The position numbers and the translations under genes are program-made. From the NCBI GenBank assembly GCA_003508835.1, contig PUFA01000070.1:7391001-7455000 (forward strand): a stretch of DNA of 64,000 bases. The letters run 5' to 3'. Below are positions 11,006-23,975 of this stretch, piece by piece. How positions within the stretch are numbered: position 1 is the first letter of the stretch; each line of letters starts with the position of its first letter. The notes below the pieces were generated by a model. The model was not told where the DNA came from. It saw only the letters and a program-made list of their open reading frames with translations, and searched no databases. This DNA is from Eonycteris spelaea. Taxonomy: Eukaryota; Chordata; Mammalia; Chiroptera; Pteropodidae.

Positions 11006-14000
11006 AACGGAATTTTTGTCTCTTTCTCTCTCTCTCTAATCCAAGGGTTAATCTAGTAGTTAGATTTCTTCTTTCTGTGTCTCTGTGCCACATGGCATTT
11101 TAAAATTCAGTATTTTCAGAAGGATAAGTCATTTCCAAAATTGTTTTGGACAAAAGAACCCACACCAATTTGGAAGTCATGGTATCTTTATCTCATCAGT
11201 ATAATACAATTAGATATTCCCTCTGGTTGCACCAGTTTGGAATTGCAACCATTCCATCACCCTATCATATCACCCACTTAAACTCTAAGTAAATCCTCAG
11301 TGGAACAATAGCAACTGTGTTTAAGCATAGGCATGATCTAAGTTTTATGATGTGTCTTGGAAAAATAACATTCTGTGTTTGTGTTATGAAGAACATACCA
11401 AGGAAGCGAAAGTTCCCAAGGTGTGTATCAATTTTTGTTTAACTGTCAAGCTACTGTATTTTGTTAAAAGAAGTCTTTTATTTTTAATAAACTTCCCAAG
11501 CTTCTTCCGCAGTGGCAAATAACATTGCCCAATAAATCAGTTTTGGAGTCTTCAAAACTTCTCTAGTGGGATGTGTACTCCAAATGGATTAAACAGAACT
11601 CAACATCAACCTACCTGTTAAGAATCAAATTCCTGCCTAGGAGCAGATAGTAATGATTTGGATGGTGTGAACTGAATCTGCGTGACACAGGGCACTTTAG
11701 GCTGTCACAAATAACTCCGTACTTTGTATTATGTCTCCCACCTACAAATTGTTCTCTCCTCTTCCTCTTTCTTCAAATTTTCAAGAATCGATAGACCTTT
11801 CCTTACATTTTTTTTCTACTGAATCATAAAAAGTTAGAGCTAAAATGGCCCTTAGAGACTATCTACTCAGTAATGTGAATGTAGACCAATCAATATTCAT
11901 TTATTTATTCAATACATATTTGACTGCTCAATATACTCTGAGTTATAGGAGTTACTTTCTAAAGTCAGTAGTCAAAGACTGAAAGCTTTCTGGTAGATGC
12001 TAAAATAGAAACTCTACTCTTACTCAAAATGGACTTCTATCTGTAAACAAAAAAGATGAAGCTCTTGCTGAAATAAAATGTGATTACTTATTTGTGGTCA
12101 TCCTAGTAGAGCACACAGAAAACTCCGGAGCGTTATTAAAGGTTTGAAAGATGTAAAAATTGCAGGGGTGGGGGCAGGGGGAATTAACAACTGCATGAAG
12201 ACAACTTCCAGATTTGATGTGAACCATGCTTGGCTTCCAGACATGACCTAATCGAGCAGTTCTACTATAAATAATAAGTTGTGTAAGATTTCCCAAGACA
12301 ATCACATGTGGCTAGATCAGTGGTTTTGAGAAAGTTGGAAATACCCTGGAGTTCTAGAGACAAATATTAAATATAAACACAAAGATTCGGCATTGATGTT
12401 TGACTAAATAAATTACAAAAAGCAATGGACAATGAAAGAATTGGTACCTATGAAGTTTCTGCTGTGTCTGATAATTAGGTCATGCTGATGATAAGGAATG
12501 TTTTCCTGCAAATAATTAATACCAATTCATAGCCATAAGCAATGCAATTGTATAATGTTTTGGTTACTTTCAAACATATCAAAATCTAAAATTAGTAGGT
12601 CTTGACTTATTGGGGACTGTTTTAAAAACTCTCTTGAAAATTATCCTGGATATTTGCAGTTTTTTTAAGTTCATGATGCTATCTTGCATGCCAAAGTTTT
12701 TCACATCTCCTTCCTTTTATCTCTAATCTGCACTGACTACAAGTGCAGTAAGTGCACTGACTGCACTTACTCTCCTGAGCTCTTCTTGTTTGTTAGGACT
12801 TAAGACAGAGGCCAACTTTCTTAAATGCTCCCCAGCAATCACTTCATTTTTATCACAGCGGATGTCATAACCATGTAAAATGCTTGGATAATTGTCTATG
12901 TCCTCTCTAGACCAAGAATTCCCAAAACACAGCGACTATGCTCATTTATCCCTGATAACTAATTCATGGGCACATCAATGGAGCCTAATAAATAATTATT
13001 TAATGTCGATCTTTATTGAATAAAGTTTTAAAAAGCTGAGATTACCATGAATTTAGTGTTCGCTTTACAGTCTTCAAATTCAGCAGCTTAATCTCTGTGT
13101 TATTCTTTAACAGATTGGAATAATAATGACTCTGTGTTCCATGGTTAATTATGATATTTACTTTTGGATTAAGATACACTTCTTTTCTGTATTAAAGAAG
13201 GGCCTTCTCATTCACTACTTATGAGTGTTTTTTTAAAAATAAGGAAAGGACATTGTGGTCATAAATTATTCATACTTCTCTAATGTAAAAATCTTTAAAA
13301 ATCAGTCTTTTGGTATGTCTTTATTTTATTCACATATATGCTCTATTCATGTTCTATTAATTTTATTTTTTTATTAAGTCTGATTTTAGAGTATTACACA
13401 GACTGTGTTGTACTCTACTTTGTTGGCCGTGAAAGTACATATTTAAGTATGTGTTCTGTTAGGAAATAAAATGGAATAGTTTCTCTCTAGATATATAATG
13501 TGCCCATGGCTCACTCTTTTAATGGTTGTCTTCATATTTCAGAAATACTTGTTTGCCATTTGAATAATCATATTTGGAAAATGGACACATTATTACACTC
13601 TTCCATGTAGGTTCAGATATTTTAAATCCAAAGTTCTTCACTTTTTCATTGGACACAGTATCTTATAATTAATATACACGTGACGAACATCCCCAGGTAT
13701 TAATCTATCCCTAACCCTCTTCTCAATTATAGAAGACATGACTGATACATCATTCATTTCTGTATTATTTAAATGTTTTATAAAAATATATTAATCAGAA
13801 AAAATACTAATTTATATTCAAAATATATTAAGTTGCCTAGGTGAAAAGACTAAAATAAGCTAGTAATTACCCCACTGGTTTGTTAACCTGGGATAAGGGT
13901 CAAGCACAGACAGAATTAAAGGCAGCAAAGCCCTACACAAAAGTAATTATAAGACACAAGTTGTAGTCCCACAAAAGTATTTGCTTGTGTCTTTTCGTGT

Positions 14001-15400
14001 AACCCATTTTCAATTTCTGCTGTTCATAAACAACTTTTAAGTGCTTCCAACATTATTATTAGTTATTAACAAGGAGTAACTTCTTTCAGTCCATATGGAT
14101 TATAAATAATAACAATTATCACTATTCTTTGATTATGAGGTCTGATAGTGGCAATCACAAGCAATGTCGTGTGTGGATAGTGTGGAGGTGGGGCATGGTT
14201 TAGTTCTATTTTTTCCAACTAATTTGAACATCAGTGATAGTAATTCATAAGAATGCGGATTGCAGTAACTGCTTTTGCTTGGTAATGTTGTCCATGTCTT
14301 ATATATTACGTTCAATATGTCTTTTTTTCTAAATATACATATAATGGCCAATTCACGGGAGGTTGCTGATGAGATGCCCCAAGATATTATGTCTCTCCCT
14401 AAAAGTAGCTGAAAATGCATTTATTCTGTAGTTTTTACACACCAAATTTGCGAAAACGAAGCAGGAATGCTTGTTCACTTATAGCATTCTAAGGCATTGG
14501 ATTCTTGAGTCAGGCTGGATGAGATTTTATAAAGTCTGTTCCAAAGCCTATGATATGGGGAACCCCTCGAATGCTCAAACAGCCCCCTGTTTTGCCTCAG
14601 AGGATCTGAAATGTGCACCTTTGTGATCAATTATTTTCTTGACTAATTGAAATAAGTTCTAAAATTAAGGAGTAGAAACCAGCATATTATAGAATGAAAT
14701 TGATTTCTGATGGTATGATGGAATGTTGATCCAATCTCTTAATTTTACATATAAAGAACTTGAAGTCTATACTATATTGATTAGGTGGTATTTACGAGTT
14801 TCCATGGCAAAAACAGGTCTCTAAACTCCTAGGAAAGGGCTCTTTCCATGACACCACATCATAGTCACAAGAAGAGGCACTAACCACTAAAAGACTTGCC
14901 TATAGGATCCAGAGTCCCACAGCTCATTATTCAAAAAGTTGTAAAGAGCATGGGAAAGTAACGAACATTTTTTATATCTTTATCACAGTATCTTTTTAAT
15001 GGTTATAGCTGTCACTTTTTGAAATAAGGTATGCTTGGCTGTGGTTCTGTTTCATGTATTTTAGCTGATCTTTACCAGTAATGTCACTACCATAACAACC
15101 TAAAACCATCTCTTGGCCTTTTTACTTGAAACATGTCTTCAAGCAGGGAACATGATCCATGGTCTCTGGAGAAGAATGGATTTCCATTACAATAGCCCTA
15201 TGACAAGTACAATGTGTTAATTTCACAAAACACTCTGCTGACATAAATGACTTGGTCTCAAGAGTATTTTTAAATGTTAGTCTCTTGGTACTATACTGCT
15301 CAGAGTATAAGGCTAGAATTCGAAAGAAAACTGCTGTGCAAAGATAACTGAATTTACTTTTTTGGATAAAATCACCCACAACATGTTTTCTTATTTCTCT
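11006..15400. other. Unassigned AT-rich sequence
   Basis: No gene, RNA or confident interspersed repeat is visible. A short L2-like end may lie near 11890-11950 ('tttatttattcaatacatat'). A G-rich patch at 12165-12181 has only three G-runs. The minus-strand frame 14133-14420 (95 codons) shows no family features. Confidence 0.5.
12747..12771. repeat. Perfect inverted repeat (10 bp arms, 5-base loop)
   Basis: Arm 'agtaagtgca' (12747-12756), spacer 'ctgac', arm 'tgcacttact' (12762-12771). It sits among several copies of 'cactgac' and 'gtgcagt' between 12730 and 12770. Confidence 0.8.
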
Positions 15401-15413
15401 GAGAGACAGAGAC

Positions 15414-15451
<38 letters not shown>

Positions 15452-15452
15452 A
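15401..15452. repeat. (GA)n microsatellite
   Basis: Purine tract of GA units. It is uninterrupted from 15414 to 15452 except for one GG phase slip, and is preceded by 'gacaga' units. It creates the Ser-Leu-rich minus-strand open frame across 15122-15481, which is therefore an artefact. Confidence 0.9.
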
Positions 15453-17536
15453 CACTCAGTTATGCATTTATGCATTTTCAATGTGATTACTATCCTTGAA
15501 ATAGTACAGAGAATGTATATTTGGATTTCTTTTACATTTTGTAATAATACTTTACTGCAGTAACAAAATAACCACTTAAAACTAAATCTTCTGAATCTAA
15601 AATTATACTGATGTTATAATTAGTGATATAGAAATTTGCTAGGTGCCTCACATAAATGCTACAATAAGTAGAAAATATAAATATTATATATATGTCAATA
15701 TCATGTGAAAATCACCTTGATTGCTGTATACATACAATTTTGACAGGTTTTAATACCAAAAAACTACATTACAAAGGCATTTGACCAAATTTTTCCAATG
15801 TGGCAAGTCGAGGTAGCATCGAACAAAAGCTGAGAAGTCTTAATAAGTAATGAAAATAAAGAGTTGAATCATGGGAACTGTGGTAATATGTTAAGGAAAT
15901 TATATTCTTTAGGACAGAGAGGACAAGTCTGGAGTGTAATTTAATAACTACATTCATATATATTCATATAGTCCCTCCCTGAAAGGCACAATAACAGAGC
16001 ACATGTAAAGTACAAATTATTTCCAGGCTTTTGAACATATTCAAACACTTTTCTCATTTAACTCAGCTCCAGGCTTGCACCACGAGAGTAAAAGCAGGCA
16101 TGGGTGTATTCTGCTTTACAGTATGACACAAACTTTATGTGGCTCTTTCAAATTAAATTTCTCTACTGTTTCTAATCTACATTTTAGTGACTTCTTTACC
16201 TTATGGAAAATTCTACTGATGCATTAATGTGGGCAATGTTCTTTAAGCTGGTGTATAAAGAAATGTCTATGGAAGCAGCTTGCCTTTCAAGCCATTTTCT
16301 TGCATTATGAGTGCATCTTGGACTTGCTTCAATTTACTATTGAATGTCAAAAGATAAAGGACTTCGGTATCCTAGTAACAGGTGTGTTTTTCTTTTCATG
16401 CATCAATCCTTAGAGGTTTGTTCAGGAATGCAGCCCCTTGTGTTGAGCAAAGCTGACTCTGGCTTGTGGAGAAGAGCAGCATGAAGCAAAAAGAAAGCAT
16501 CTGTAAGTGGGTGTGTGGGTGCCCACACCTGTGATACAGAGAAAGGGCACTTAGCATCAATATCTTTGTCTTTCTTGAAAACATTATGATTTTCCAGACA
16601 TTCAAATACATTTTTATGAGGCACATAAAGTTTCACAGTGACTATACAAAGCTGTCAGTTATTCTTCTGTTTATTTCTAATTGTTGCAAAGATGCCTCCT
16701 AAAATAGAATGCCAGAGGTTTGAGACATTTCTCTATTGTTTGATTGCCAGGTTCCCTGAAGAAACAGTTTTAAAATTTTGATTGTCTTTGGTTTAGTCAC
16801 AATCATCACTATCTTGCCTGCAAATTCAACTATGTTTAAAAGTTTTAAAAAATCATTTTCTATACTTTAACTTCTTGAACTTTGGAAAAAAGCTTCTTCT
16901 ATAAGGGAAAACTTCACTTATATTTATAACCAGATGTAGTTGGCAACTTCTTTGCTCTATGAAAATTGTTTTGCAATGTATTTTTCCATTTATTTTTCTT
17001 CACATAGTTTACCTTGTCCAGTGTTGCAGAAATATGTGATCTCTGATGATTTTTCATATTAAGAGGGCATATGAAAAGATTTCCAGTGTCTGACAACAAT
17101 TTATTTTGCAATTTCTGGAGCAAAAAGAATCCATATGGATTGTTTACAAGACAACATAATCACCCCAATCTAAACACATTGAGTAGTCCCAAGATACAAG
17201 CTGCACTTCTATATACTTGATGCCAAGCTTTGCATTGCATTTTTTTCCATAATATATATTTTAGTTTTGCAGGAATATTGTTTCATCTCTGGAAATGAGA
17301 CATTTATACATCATTTAAATGGCTGACCTGTGCAATTTTTTTGAACTGATGTTTTTCATAAGTTGAAAGAAAAAAAAGGCTAGAACTGACAGTTTAACAT
17401 TCCAACAAATTGGAACAAAAATATTTTTGTCTTTCAAAAAGAAGGGGGGATAGAAGCTACTCTTTAAAGTTGAAAATGTAAAAAATTAAATACTAAATAA
17501 ACAAAATTCAAAACAAAACATTTGATCCCTAATTCC
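15453..17536. other. Unassigned AT-rich sequence
   Basis: No gene or confident repeat is seen. Two overlapping minus-strand frames near 16396-16636 are chance frames in different registers. Confidence 0.55.
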
Positions 17537-17553
17537 AAAAAAAAAAAAAAAAA
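17537..17553. repeat. Poly(A) run, 17 bases
   Basis: Uninterrupted A17 preceded by A-rich sequence with 'aaataaa' near 17497. It could be a retroposon tail, but no body is recognised upstream. Confidence 0.7.
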
Positions 17554-17689
17554 TAGAGGTAGAGAAAATGCCAGTATTCACTGAAATGTTTTATTGTTAG
17601 GACTAAAAATTGAACTTTGGGAAATTTAAAAAGCAAGTTGAAGGCGATCAGATTCCCAGTGTGCCTCTGTGAGATCTCAGGCTGCTTTA

Positions 17690-17770
17690 CCAGATAGAGA
17701 GATGATAGATGACAGATGAGAGAGAAAAAGAGACAGAGAGACAGAGAATAGTTAGATGAGAGATAATGAC

Positions 17771-17832
<62 letters not shown>
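17690..17832. repeat. (GATA)n microsatellite with degenerate flank
   Basis: Fifteen perfect AGAT units (17771-17830) preceded by about 80 bases of degenerate GATA/GACA/GAGA units. The purity and length suggest a polymorphic locus. Confidence 0.95.
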
Positions 17833-18429
17833 ACAAATCATCTCTGTTTTCAAACAAGAAAACGGTGTAAAAACAACAAAACAGAAAATGAACAAATATT
17901 TTGTAATTTTGGACTTGTCAAGTGAATTCTTCCTTTTGGTGCAATTTAATCCTTGATTCAGATGAGTGATTTTAGCCTATCAGAAGAAAAATATTCAGTT
18001 TTATAACAAACCTGACATCCAAAATCTGTCATGAGACTTACAGTGAGCTCCTACAAGCTTTCCTTGTCTTTAATGGTTCTGTTAGTTTCTTAGTTGCTGC
18101 CAAACAGACACTAGCCATGGAAGCCTCCAGAACTCCCAATTACAGAACATAAACCATCTCATGCATGCATTTATTGGGTTGTCTAACTGCTTACTTGATT
18201 ATGTTTTTTAACCTATTCTTGCCTTCCTCCTGAGGAGTGGAAATAAAAGACTTTAATGTGTAAATTTTAAATTTGGAAAAAATAAATATACATGAATAGT
18301 CTGAGAAAGCAATCTTAAGTTAGCTCTTGTGTGTTACTGTATTATGTATGAATTTATAACAATAAAAAATTTTATCCAACTTTTATGTTATATTCTCCAC
18401 TGGCATGCCTATGTTTTCATTGTGCCTCT
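17833..18429. other. Unassigned sequence
   Basis: No recognisable feature is seen. Confidence 0.5.
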
Positions 18430-18912
18430 AGCAAATGACCCATAACCTCCTTTTTCCATGCCTGATCAGCCTCACACCACTCACTACACTACAATCATCA
18501 TGGACTCCTTGCACTGCGCTGCTCCCACACAATTTGAGTTTATGGCACCTTTTCTTTGGGTACCATTTCATTATGATTCCCATCCCAAACCTTGAACATC
18601 TTTCAAAATATTATTTATTTCAGCATAAATAACCCTGCTAATTGAAGTATTCTGTCCTTTTCTTTTCCCTGAAAAAGTCAATTGCTTCTTCTATGGCCAT
18701 ATTACTTCAATGCAATTCCATTAGAACATGCATCATTTTTTATTGCACATTTTAAATTCATATATCCATATGTTTAAATAGACTCTCATTCCTTGTGGAC
18801 TGCAGCCACATCTAATTTATCAGTGCATCCCTCCTGGGACATATACCTAGGAGGTATGTACCTGTATCTGACACTGAGCATTCGATAAATATTTGTTGAA
18901 TTGAAATAATTT
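18430..18912 (+). mobile_element. L2 LINE 3' region, sense
   Basis: It is diverged but keeps L2 3' landmarks: 'ctcattccttgtggactgca' near 18785, 'cagccacatctaatttatca' near 18803, and the end 'cgataaatatttgttgaatt' near 18884. The 65-codon plus frame 18435-18632 lies inside it and is not a gene. Confidence 0.6.
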
Positions 18913-19369
18913 GTATTTGTAGGCTATTACTACAAAAGTTGCAATAGTTGACAAAGAGAAATAGATAAGGAAATGTGAGTTTAGAAAACTAAAGTACTAA
19001 ACTAAATTGAAAAAAAGACATCACTAATAGTATTAAGACTATTAAATATTAAGTATGTGTATATAATTCAGAATTTTAAACAAACGTTTTAAAATTAGTT
19101 CTTTTGGGGGAATAATTCCACATTGTACATGTATGATGATATTGATTGGCAGGAACTAGCAAGTTAGAAAATTTAGTACAGAATTATCCTGTTTATGTAA
19201 ATATTAAATCCCAACTATCAACAATGGTTATTTCTCAGTGAACAGATTTCAAGTGATTTTTATTTCATTTTTACTTTAACATTACATACAGTAAAAATAT
19301 ATTATTTTAAAATGAAACTAATAATGTATTTTAAAACATTCAATCTCATTTAAGCCAAATGATATAAAA
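18913..19369. other. Unassigned AT-rich sequence
   Basis: Nothing recognisable is seen. Confidence 0.5.
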
Positions 19370-20780
19370 TATATTTTTTTAATTTATGAAGGTAGTCAAT
19401 GGGCCTTCATATACCCATCACCCATATTCAATAATTATCAATTTGCTTCATCTAATCCCTTTTCTTTTTTTTTTTTACCAAAATATTTAAAAGCAAATTC
19501 TAGATGTCAGGTTCTTTCAACTCTACATCCTCTAGTATAAAACTAAAATTTGGCATTTTAAAAATATTACTGCAATGCAATTATCATTTGTAAAAAAGTA
19601 AAAATAATTTCTAAAGATCATCTAATGTCTATAAATAAATTTCCTGTCATATTAAAAATGTCTTTTTACAGTTAGTTTCTTCAGAATAGGAGCCAAACAA
19701 GATTTATACATTACATTTTATTAATGTGTTCCTTAAATCCACTTTAATACAGGTCGCTCTGCACTCACTTTTTTCCCCCTTTGTATGATTTACTTGTTGC
19801 AGAAACAAAATGGTTTCTTTTAGAGTGTTCCATAATCTGGAGTAGTCTATTTGATTCCTTAAGGGCTCATTTAATTTATTTCTTCATCCCTTATGTTTTC
19901 TCTAAATGGAAGTTACTTCTGGATTCCTGATTAGATTTAAGTTGAACATTTCTGGCAAGATTTTTTTGTTTGTGTTTGATGGTGCTGTGTGTGTGCTTTC
20001 ATTTGCATCACATCAGAGGCCTGAAAATACCTGGTGTCACTTTTAGTGATGCTGAGATTCATCAGTGATTTCAGATGATGACAATCTAACCCCTCTGTTG
20101 TGATGCTCCACATCGATCTTTGATCTAATATTTATACTCATAATGTGGTTATTTGAATTAGTTACTTCATTAAAGGTTTTCAAAAATAGTAATTTAAAAA
20201 CAATGTTTATGCTTTAAAAAATGTGTTTGCTGGAATTCTTGATAAAGAAGAGCTTTTTCACTTATCAACTAGGACTAGTTTCCTTGAAATACAGTTCATA
20301 CTCAAGACAAGACAAATGCTCAGCTTTCCTTTTAATTTCCAATTCTCCAAGTAAAATGTTGGTATTGTTAATTACTTCCAATGGTGTCTCCCCTCTTTCT
20401 CTCTTTCTCCCCATCATGATAAACAGCAGATTTTGTATATCTATATGTTTCAGTCAATTACTTTCATTTGTTTTCACTCCGATTATCCCAATTTTGGTCA
20501 ATGGAAGCCACTTCATGTTTGCTCCTCGACCAATTAACACAATCCCATTAATTTTTCTTTTTCTTTTGGTGCATAAGATGATCCAGACTTATGTTATATG
20601 TTTTTTTGTTTTTAGACATAGGATTAGCCATTACCTCATTGAGCCCTGGTTCTTTTTAGCAGGGAGTGAAATTCAGCCATCAGAGTCTGGGTGCTAGGTG
20701 TGCTCATGTTCAGGTTTTTATTGTTCTAGGCCATTTCAGTGGACACAGCTAGAAAATACATACTTTTTCAAAGAAAAAAA
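19370..20780 (-). mobile_element. Old L1 (ME/MD-type) 3' region, antisense
   Basis: Plus-strand landmarks of an inverted old L1 3' region run over 1.4 kb: 'cccatcacccatattcaata' (19415), 'aatgtctttttacagttagt' (19658), 'gagccaaacaagatttatac' (19690), 'catttgcatcacatcagagg' (20001), 'tggtgcataagatgatccag' (20568), 'tgggtgctaggtgtgctcat' (20688). The 158-codon plus-strand frame at 20221-20697 lies inside this element, antisense to L1. It has no protein family features, so I do not call it a gene. Confidence 0.8.
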
Positions 20781-20924
20781 GTTAGTCTATATGGATATTC
20801 ACAATTAAAACTTATCATTATGATATTTTTAATTAACTTCTTTGATATTATGCTATCTTTTTTCTCATACACTGAAAATCTTGGTTTGTAAAATGTTAAA
20901 TTTTTAATATATAAAATAACTCTA

Positions 20925-20987
20925 TAGTAATTAATATTGCATTAACAATTAAGGCTTAGTAATTAATATTGCATTAACAATTAGGCT
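20925..20987. repeat. Tandem duplication, two copies of ~31-32 bp
   Basis: Unit 1 (20925-20956) and unit 2 (20957-20987) are identical except for one missing A in 'caattaaggct' versus 'caattaggct'. The copies are directly adjacent with no spacer. Confidence 0.95.
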
Positions 20988-23961
20988 ACTAAATCAAGTT
21001 TAATATTATTTTTGTAGCTCTATTTGTCTTTAGCATATGGCTACATTGCACATTTGACACACTTTAATTTCAGTTTATTTTCAATTTTGAGTTTTTTATT
21101 TAATTTAACTTTTAAATGAATATGATTATATTTCATTTTGTAATATTTTAATGGTAAATTCTTTCTGCTTAAAAATAAATTTTAATTGTCATGGAAAAAT
21201 AATAATTACTGTTGAGTGAGAAAAGACAAGTACAGTATTGTTAATAGATACCAACTATTTAAAAATATACTTGAAAAATACTGCAAGGGAACATAGTTAA
21301 ATCTTGGCAGTGGTTCTCTCTAAAGGATGTGATTCAAGGTGAAATTTTGTATCGTTTGCACACATTACTTCCAAAATCAAGGGAAAGTTATTTTAAAAGA
21401 TGATTCTACCTTGAAGTTTTCCATTCAAGAATATGTTCTTCTACTTTTTGAAATAATTACCACTAACAGTTTTAAAAGTAATTTTCTAAGCACGACCTTT
21501 CAAAAAGAACCTCTAACAATGATATGATTTATTTCTCTGCTTGTACAAAGTTCCAAACTATGCTCAACCTAATGATGATTTCCACAAAGCAAATAAAACT
21601 TAAGCTTCAGGGCATCAGTATTTCAGGATGCTAGTCATGTGTCCACTTGGTCATATGTTTTGTTAGTCTTAACTGGATTTTAAGCACCTCATTAAGATTG
21701 CTGTCTCTTTCCACTCTGACTTTCATTGTCGCCTTTATCAGGTGGCATTAGAGTGGCCACAGGCATTTCTGGGATCAGGCTTAGGAAAGTTGTATAGAAG
21801 AGACTTTAGTTTGGATTTTGTAGAATATTTGTATGTGCTTTGCTGGCATTTTCTATGTATTACTCACTGTCCCAGGGAAAGAACGGCTTCTAAGAGCACT
21901 CCTAGTGCCCACTGCACTGCCTTACAATGCTTTGTGAACCAAGGGCCAGCGCCAGAGATGGCACCTTGATGTGAATAGGAACTATGGCCCAGCACTAGAA
22001 GGATGAGGTAGTGGTTGAAAAATAGGGTCTGAAACGTAAGGAGCAAGATGCTAGTTTGGGGGGAAATATTGCAACCTTTGGATTATGTGTATGACACATA
22101 ACATAGTCCACTAAAGATTTAGTTTTCATTACTTACCAGTCCAAAAGAGATACTAAAAATATACTAAATAGTCCAACATATCATACTATAAATATAACAT
22201 TTCCTCCTTTTTAAAAATATAAATGAGGTATTTAATAAGTTCAAAATATGCTAACTGAAATTTGAAAAGATTTTTTGGAATGTAATAAATCAATGAGAAG
22301 TTGCATATTCTTATAACATATATGAAAAGTCTTTTTACTGTCTTTAAATTTAGTTGTTTAAAAATACCCAAAGAAAAAAATCATAAAATTAATGTAACGC
22401 AAAACAAAAGTGATAAAGAATAATGAAGTCAATAAAAATAATTCTTACATCACGAAGCAATTTATAACGTTTTTTACTATATCAAAAGTAACAATCCATT
22501 AACAAAAAGATCAAAACATTAAACCATAAATTTTTGCTTCTTTGTTAATTCTAATTAATGAAGAAGTATGAATTAATGAACACATTAAAAGCTATTTAAT
22601 GCTATGCTTATTGTACAGTGAATATTGACACAGATTAAAAAAAAAACACAGTATACCACTGCAAAGAATGTATAAAGAGTAAATTGTTTAAGAAGTGTCA
22701 AAGATTCCAAAAGTACTTAATATTAGTCATTACACTGTAAAAAATTCCCTGAAATCTTATGTTTCATATATTGGTATTTATTGATCATTGATATTTCTCA
22801 ATTTAATAGTGCCCTACAACTTTACATGAAATTACTAATAATGAGTTATAAAGTTGCAAAGTAATCTTCCTAATTACCAATTATAAAATAGACTAAAATA
22901 TCTTTGTATTCTATCTATAAAAAAATAGTATCATAAATTTGTTAGTATATGAAAATGTAGTTGAGAGTATACAACCAAAAAAAAAACAAGAATTATAGAG
23001 GTATGTCAAACAGTTTAATAATAATATTAGTTTATTTCTAGATTTTATTGTTTATGATATTTGTCAGTTTCTTTTTAAAATGCATATCTTGTTACAATTT
23101 CTCATTATAAGTAAATATCCCTAGTAGCACATTTAGTAAAAAAAAAAAAAAAGTGTCCCTAATATTGTATAGGGTTTAAGCCCCACAAAACCTGGATCCC
23201 ACTGTATTTGTATCATAAGGCTAATTGGCCATAATTAAAGATATAAGGCCTTTGTTGGGAAATTGAGGGAAAAAGAGAATAGAGAAAATAAACAGGAACC
23301 TTAAAAGGAGACTAGGAACTTGGCAGAGATGGATAAAAGATAGATAAGAGTTCCCTGAAAAATTAGAAAGAGTTGAATGTGTATCTCTAAGAATCATGAA
23401 CATTGTGTTGAATTATTTTCTTATTTATTTATAATCCACCAATTCATTTAGTAGTTTAGTCTGGTGACAACAAAAGCATGTAAAATAGAATACTAAAATA
23501 GAAAAGAAAAATTTAAACATTAAAATCCAGGAAAATAAAAAGTAGATTAAGAAAACAAGATTAAAACCTAAAAAGGACAATTCTTTGCAGGCATTGTATA
23601 AGCATTATACAAACTGTAAATTTGACTCTAAACTTCCTGGCACCAAATAAAGAGGAAAACGTTTTCATGCACATGGTTTTTCTGTCAAAATCAAAATCAG
23701 ATCTCTCCCCCAGGGGAAAAAAGCTTTTCTGGGCATTTGGCTCTAAATAAAATATTTTAAGGGACACTTTAATATAGGAAGTGATGTATAGAAAACACAG
23801 TAAGAAGTTTAAATTGCCTGTTTCTATGAAAGCTGTACAACACATTTGTTACCATGTGAAAATTATCTTAGACATTTGTTGCTTTGACTGCCCCAAATTG
23901 ATTCCACTTTGGAGGTTGTTCTAAGTACCCCAGTTCTTTTGGGAGATAGTTATCTCTTGTT
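20988..23961. other. Unassigned, very AT-rich sequence
   Basis: No gene or confident repeat is seen. An A15 run lies at 23138-23152. The stretch 22100-23160 is strongly AT-rich. Frames such as 23561-23845 on the minus strand have no family resemblance. Confidence 0.5.
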
Positions 23962-23975
23962 AAGAACAGTCAGCT
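23962..23975. repeat. 5' target-site duplication of the L1 at 23976
   Basis: 'aagaacagtcagct' repeats exactly at 25395-25408. The bases before it are 'gtt', so the nick site TT|AAGA is one base from the L1 endonuclease preference TT|AAAA. Confidence 0.9.

Noticed and set aside
12165..12181. G-quadruplex candidate
   Set aside because: Only three G-runs of 3 or more, so it fails the canonical four-run pattern.
13935..13975. Mariner MITE (MADE1-like) from 'cacaaaagtaatt'
   Set aside because: Only one short block resembles it and no terminal inverted repeat partner is visible.
15122..15481. 119-codon minus-strand frame with Ser-Leu repeats
   Set aside because: Produced by the GA/CT microsatellite at 15401-15452.
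17771..17830. CRISPR-like or regulatory tandem array
   Set aside because: Four-base unit with no spacers. It is a microsatellite.
20221..20697. 158-codon plus-strand open frame
   Set aside because: It lies in antisense orientation within an old L1 3' region, with no domain or convincing start. The length is explained by low stop density in this L1 strand.
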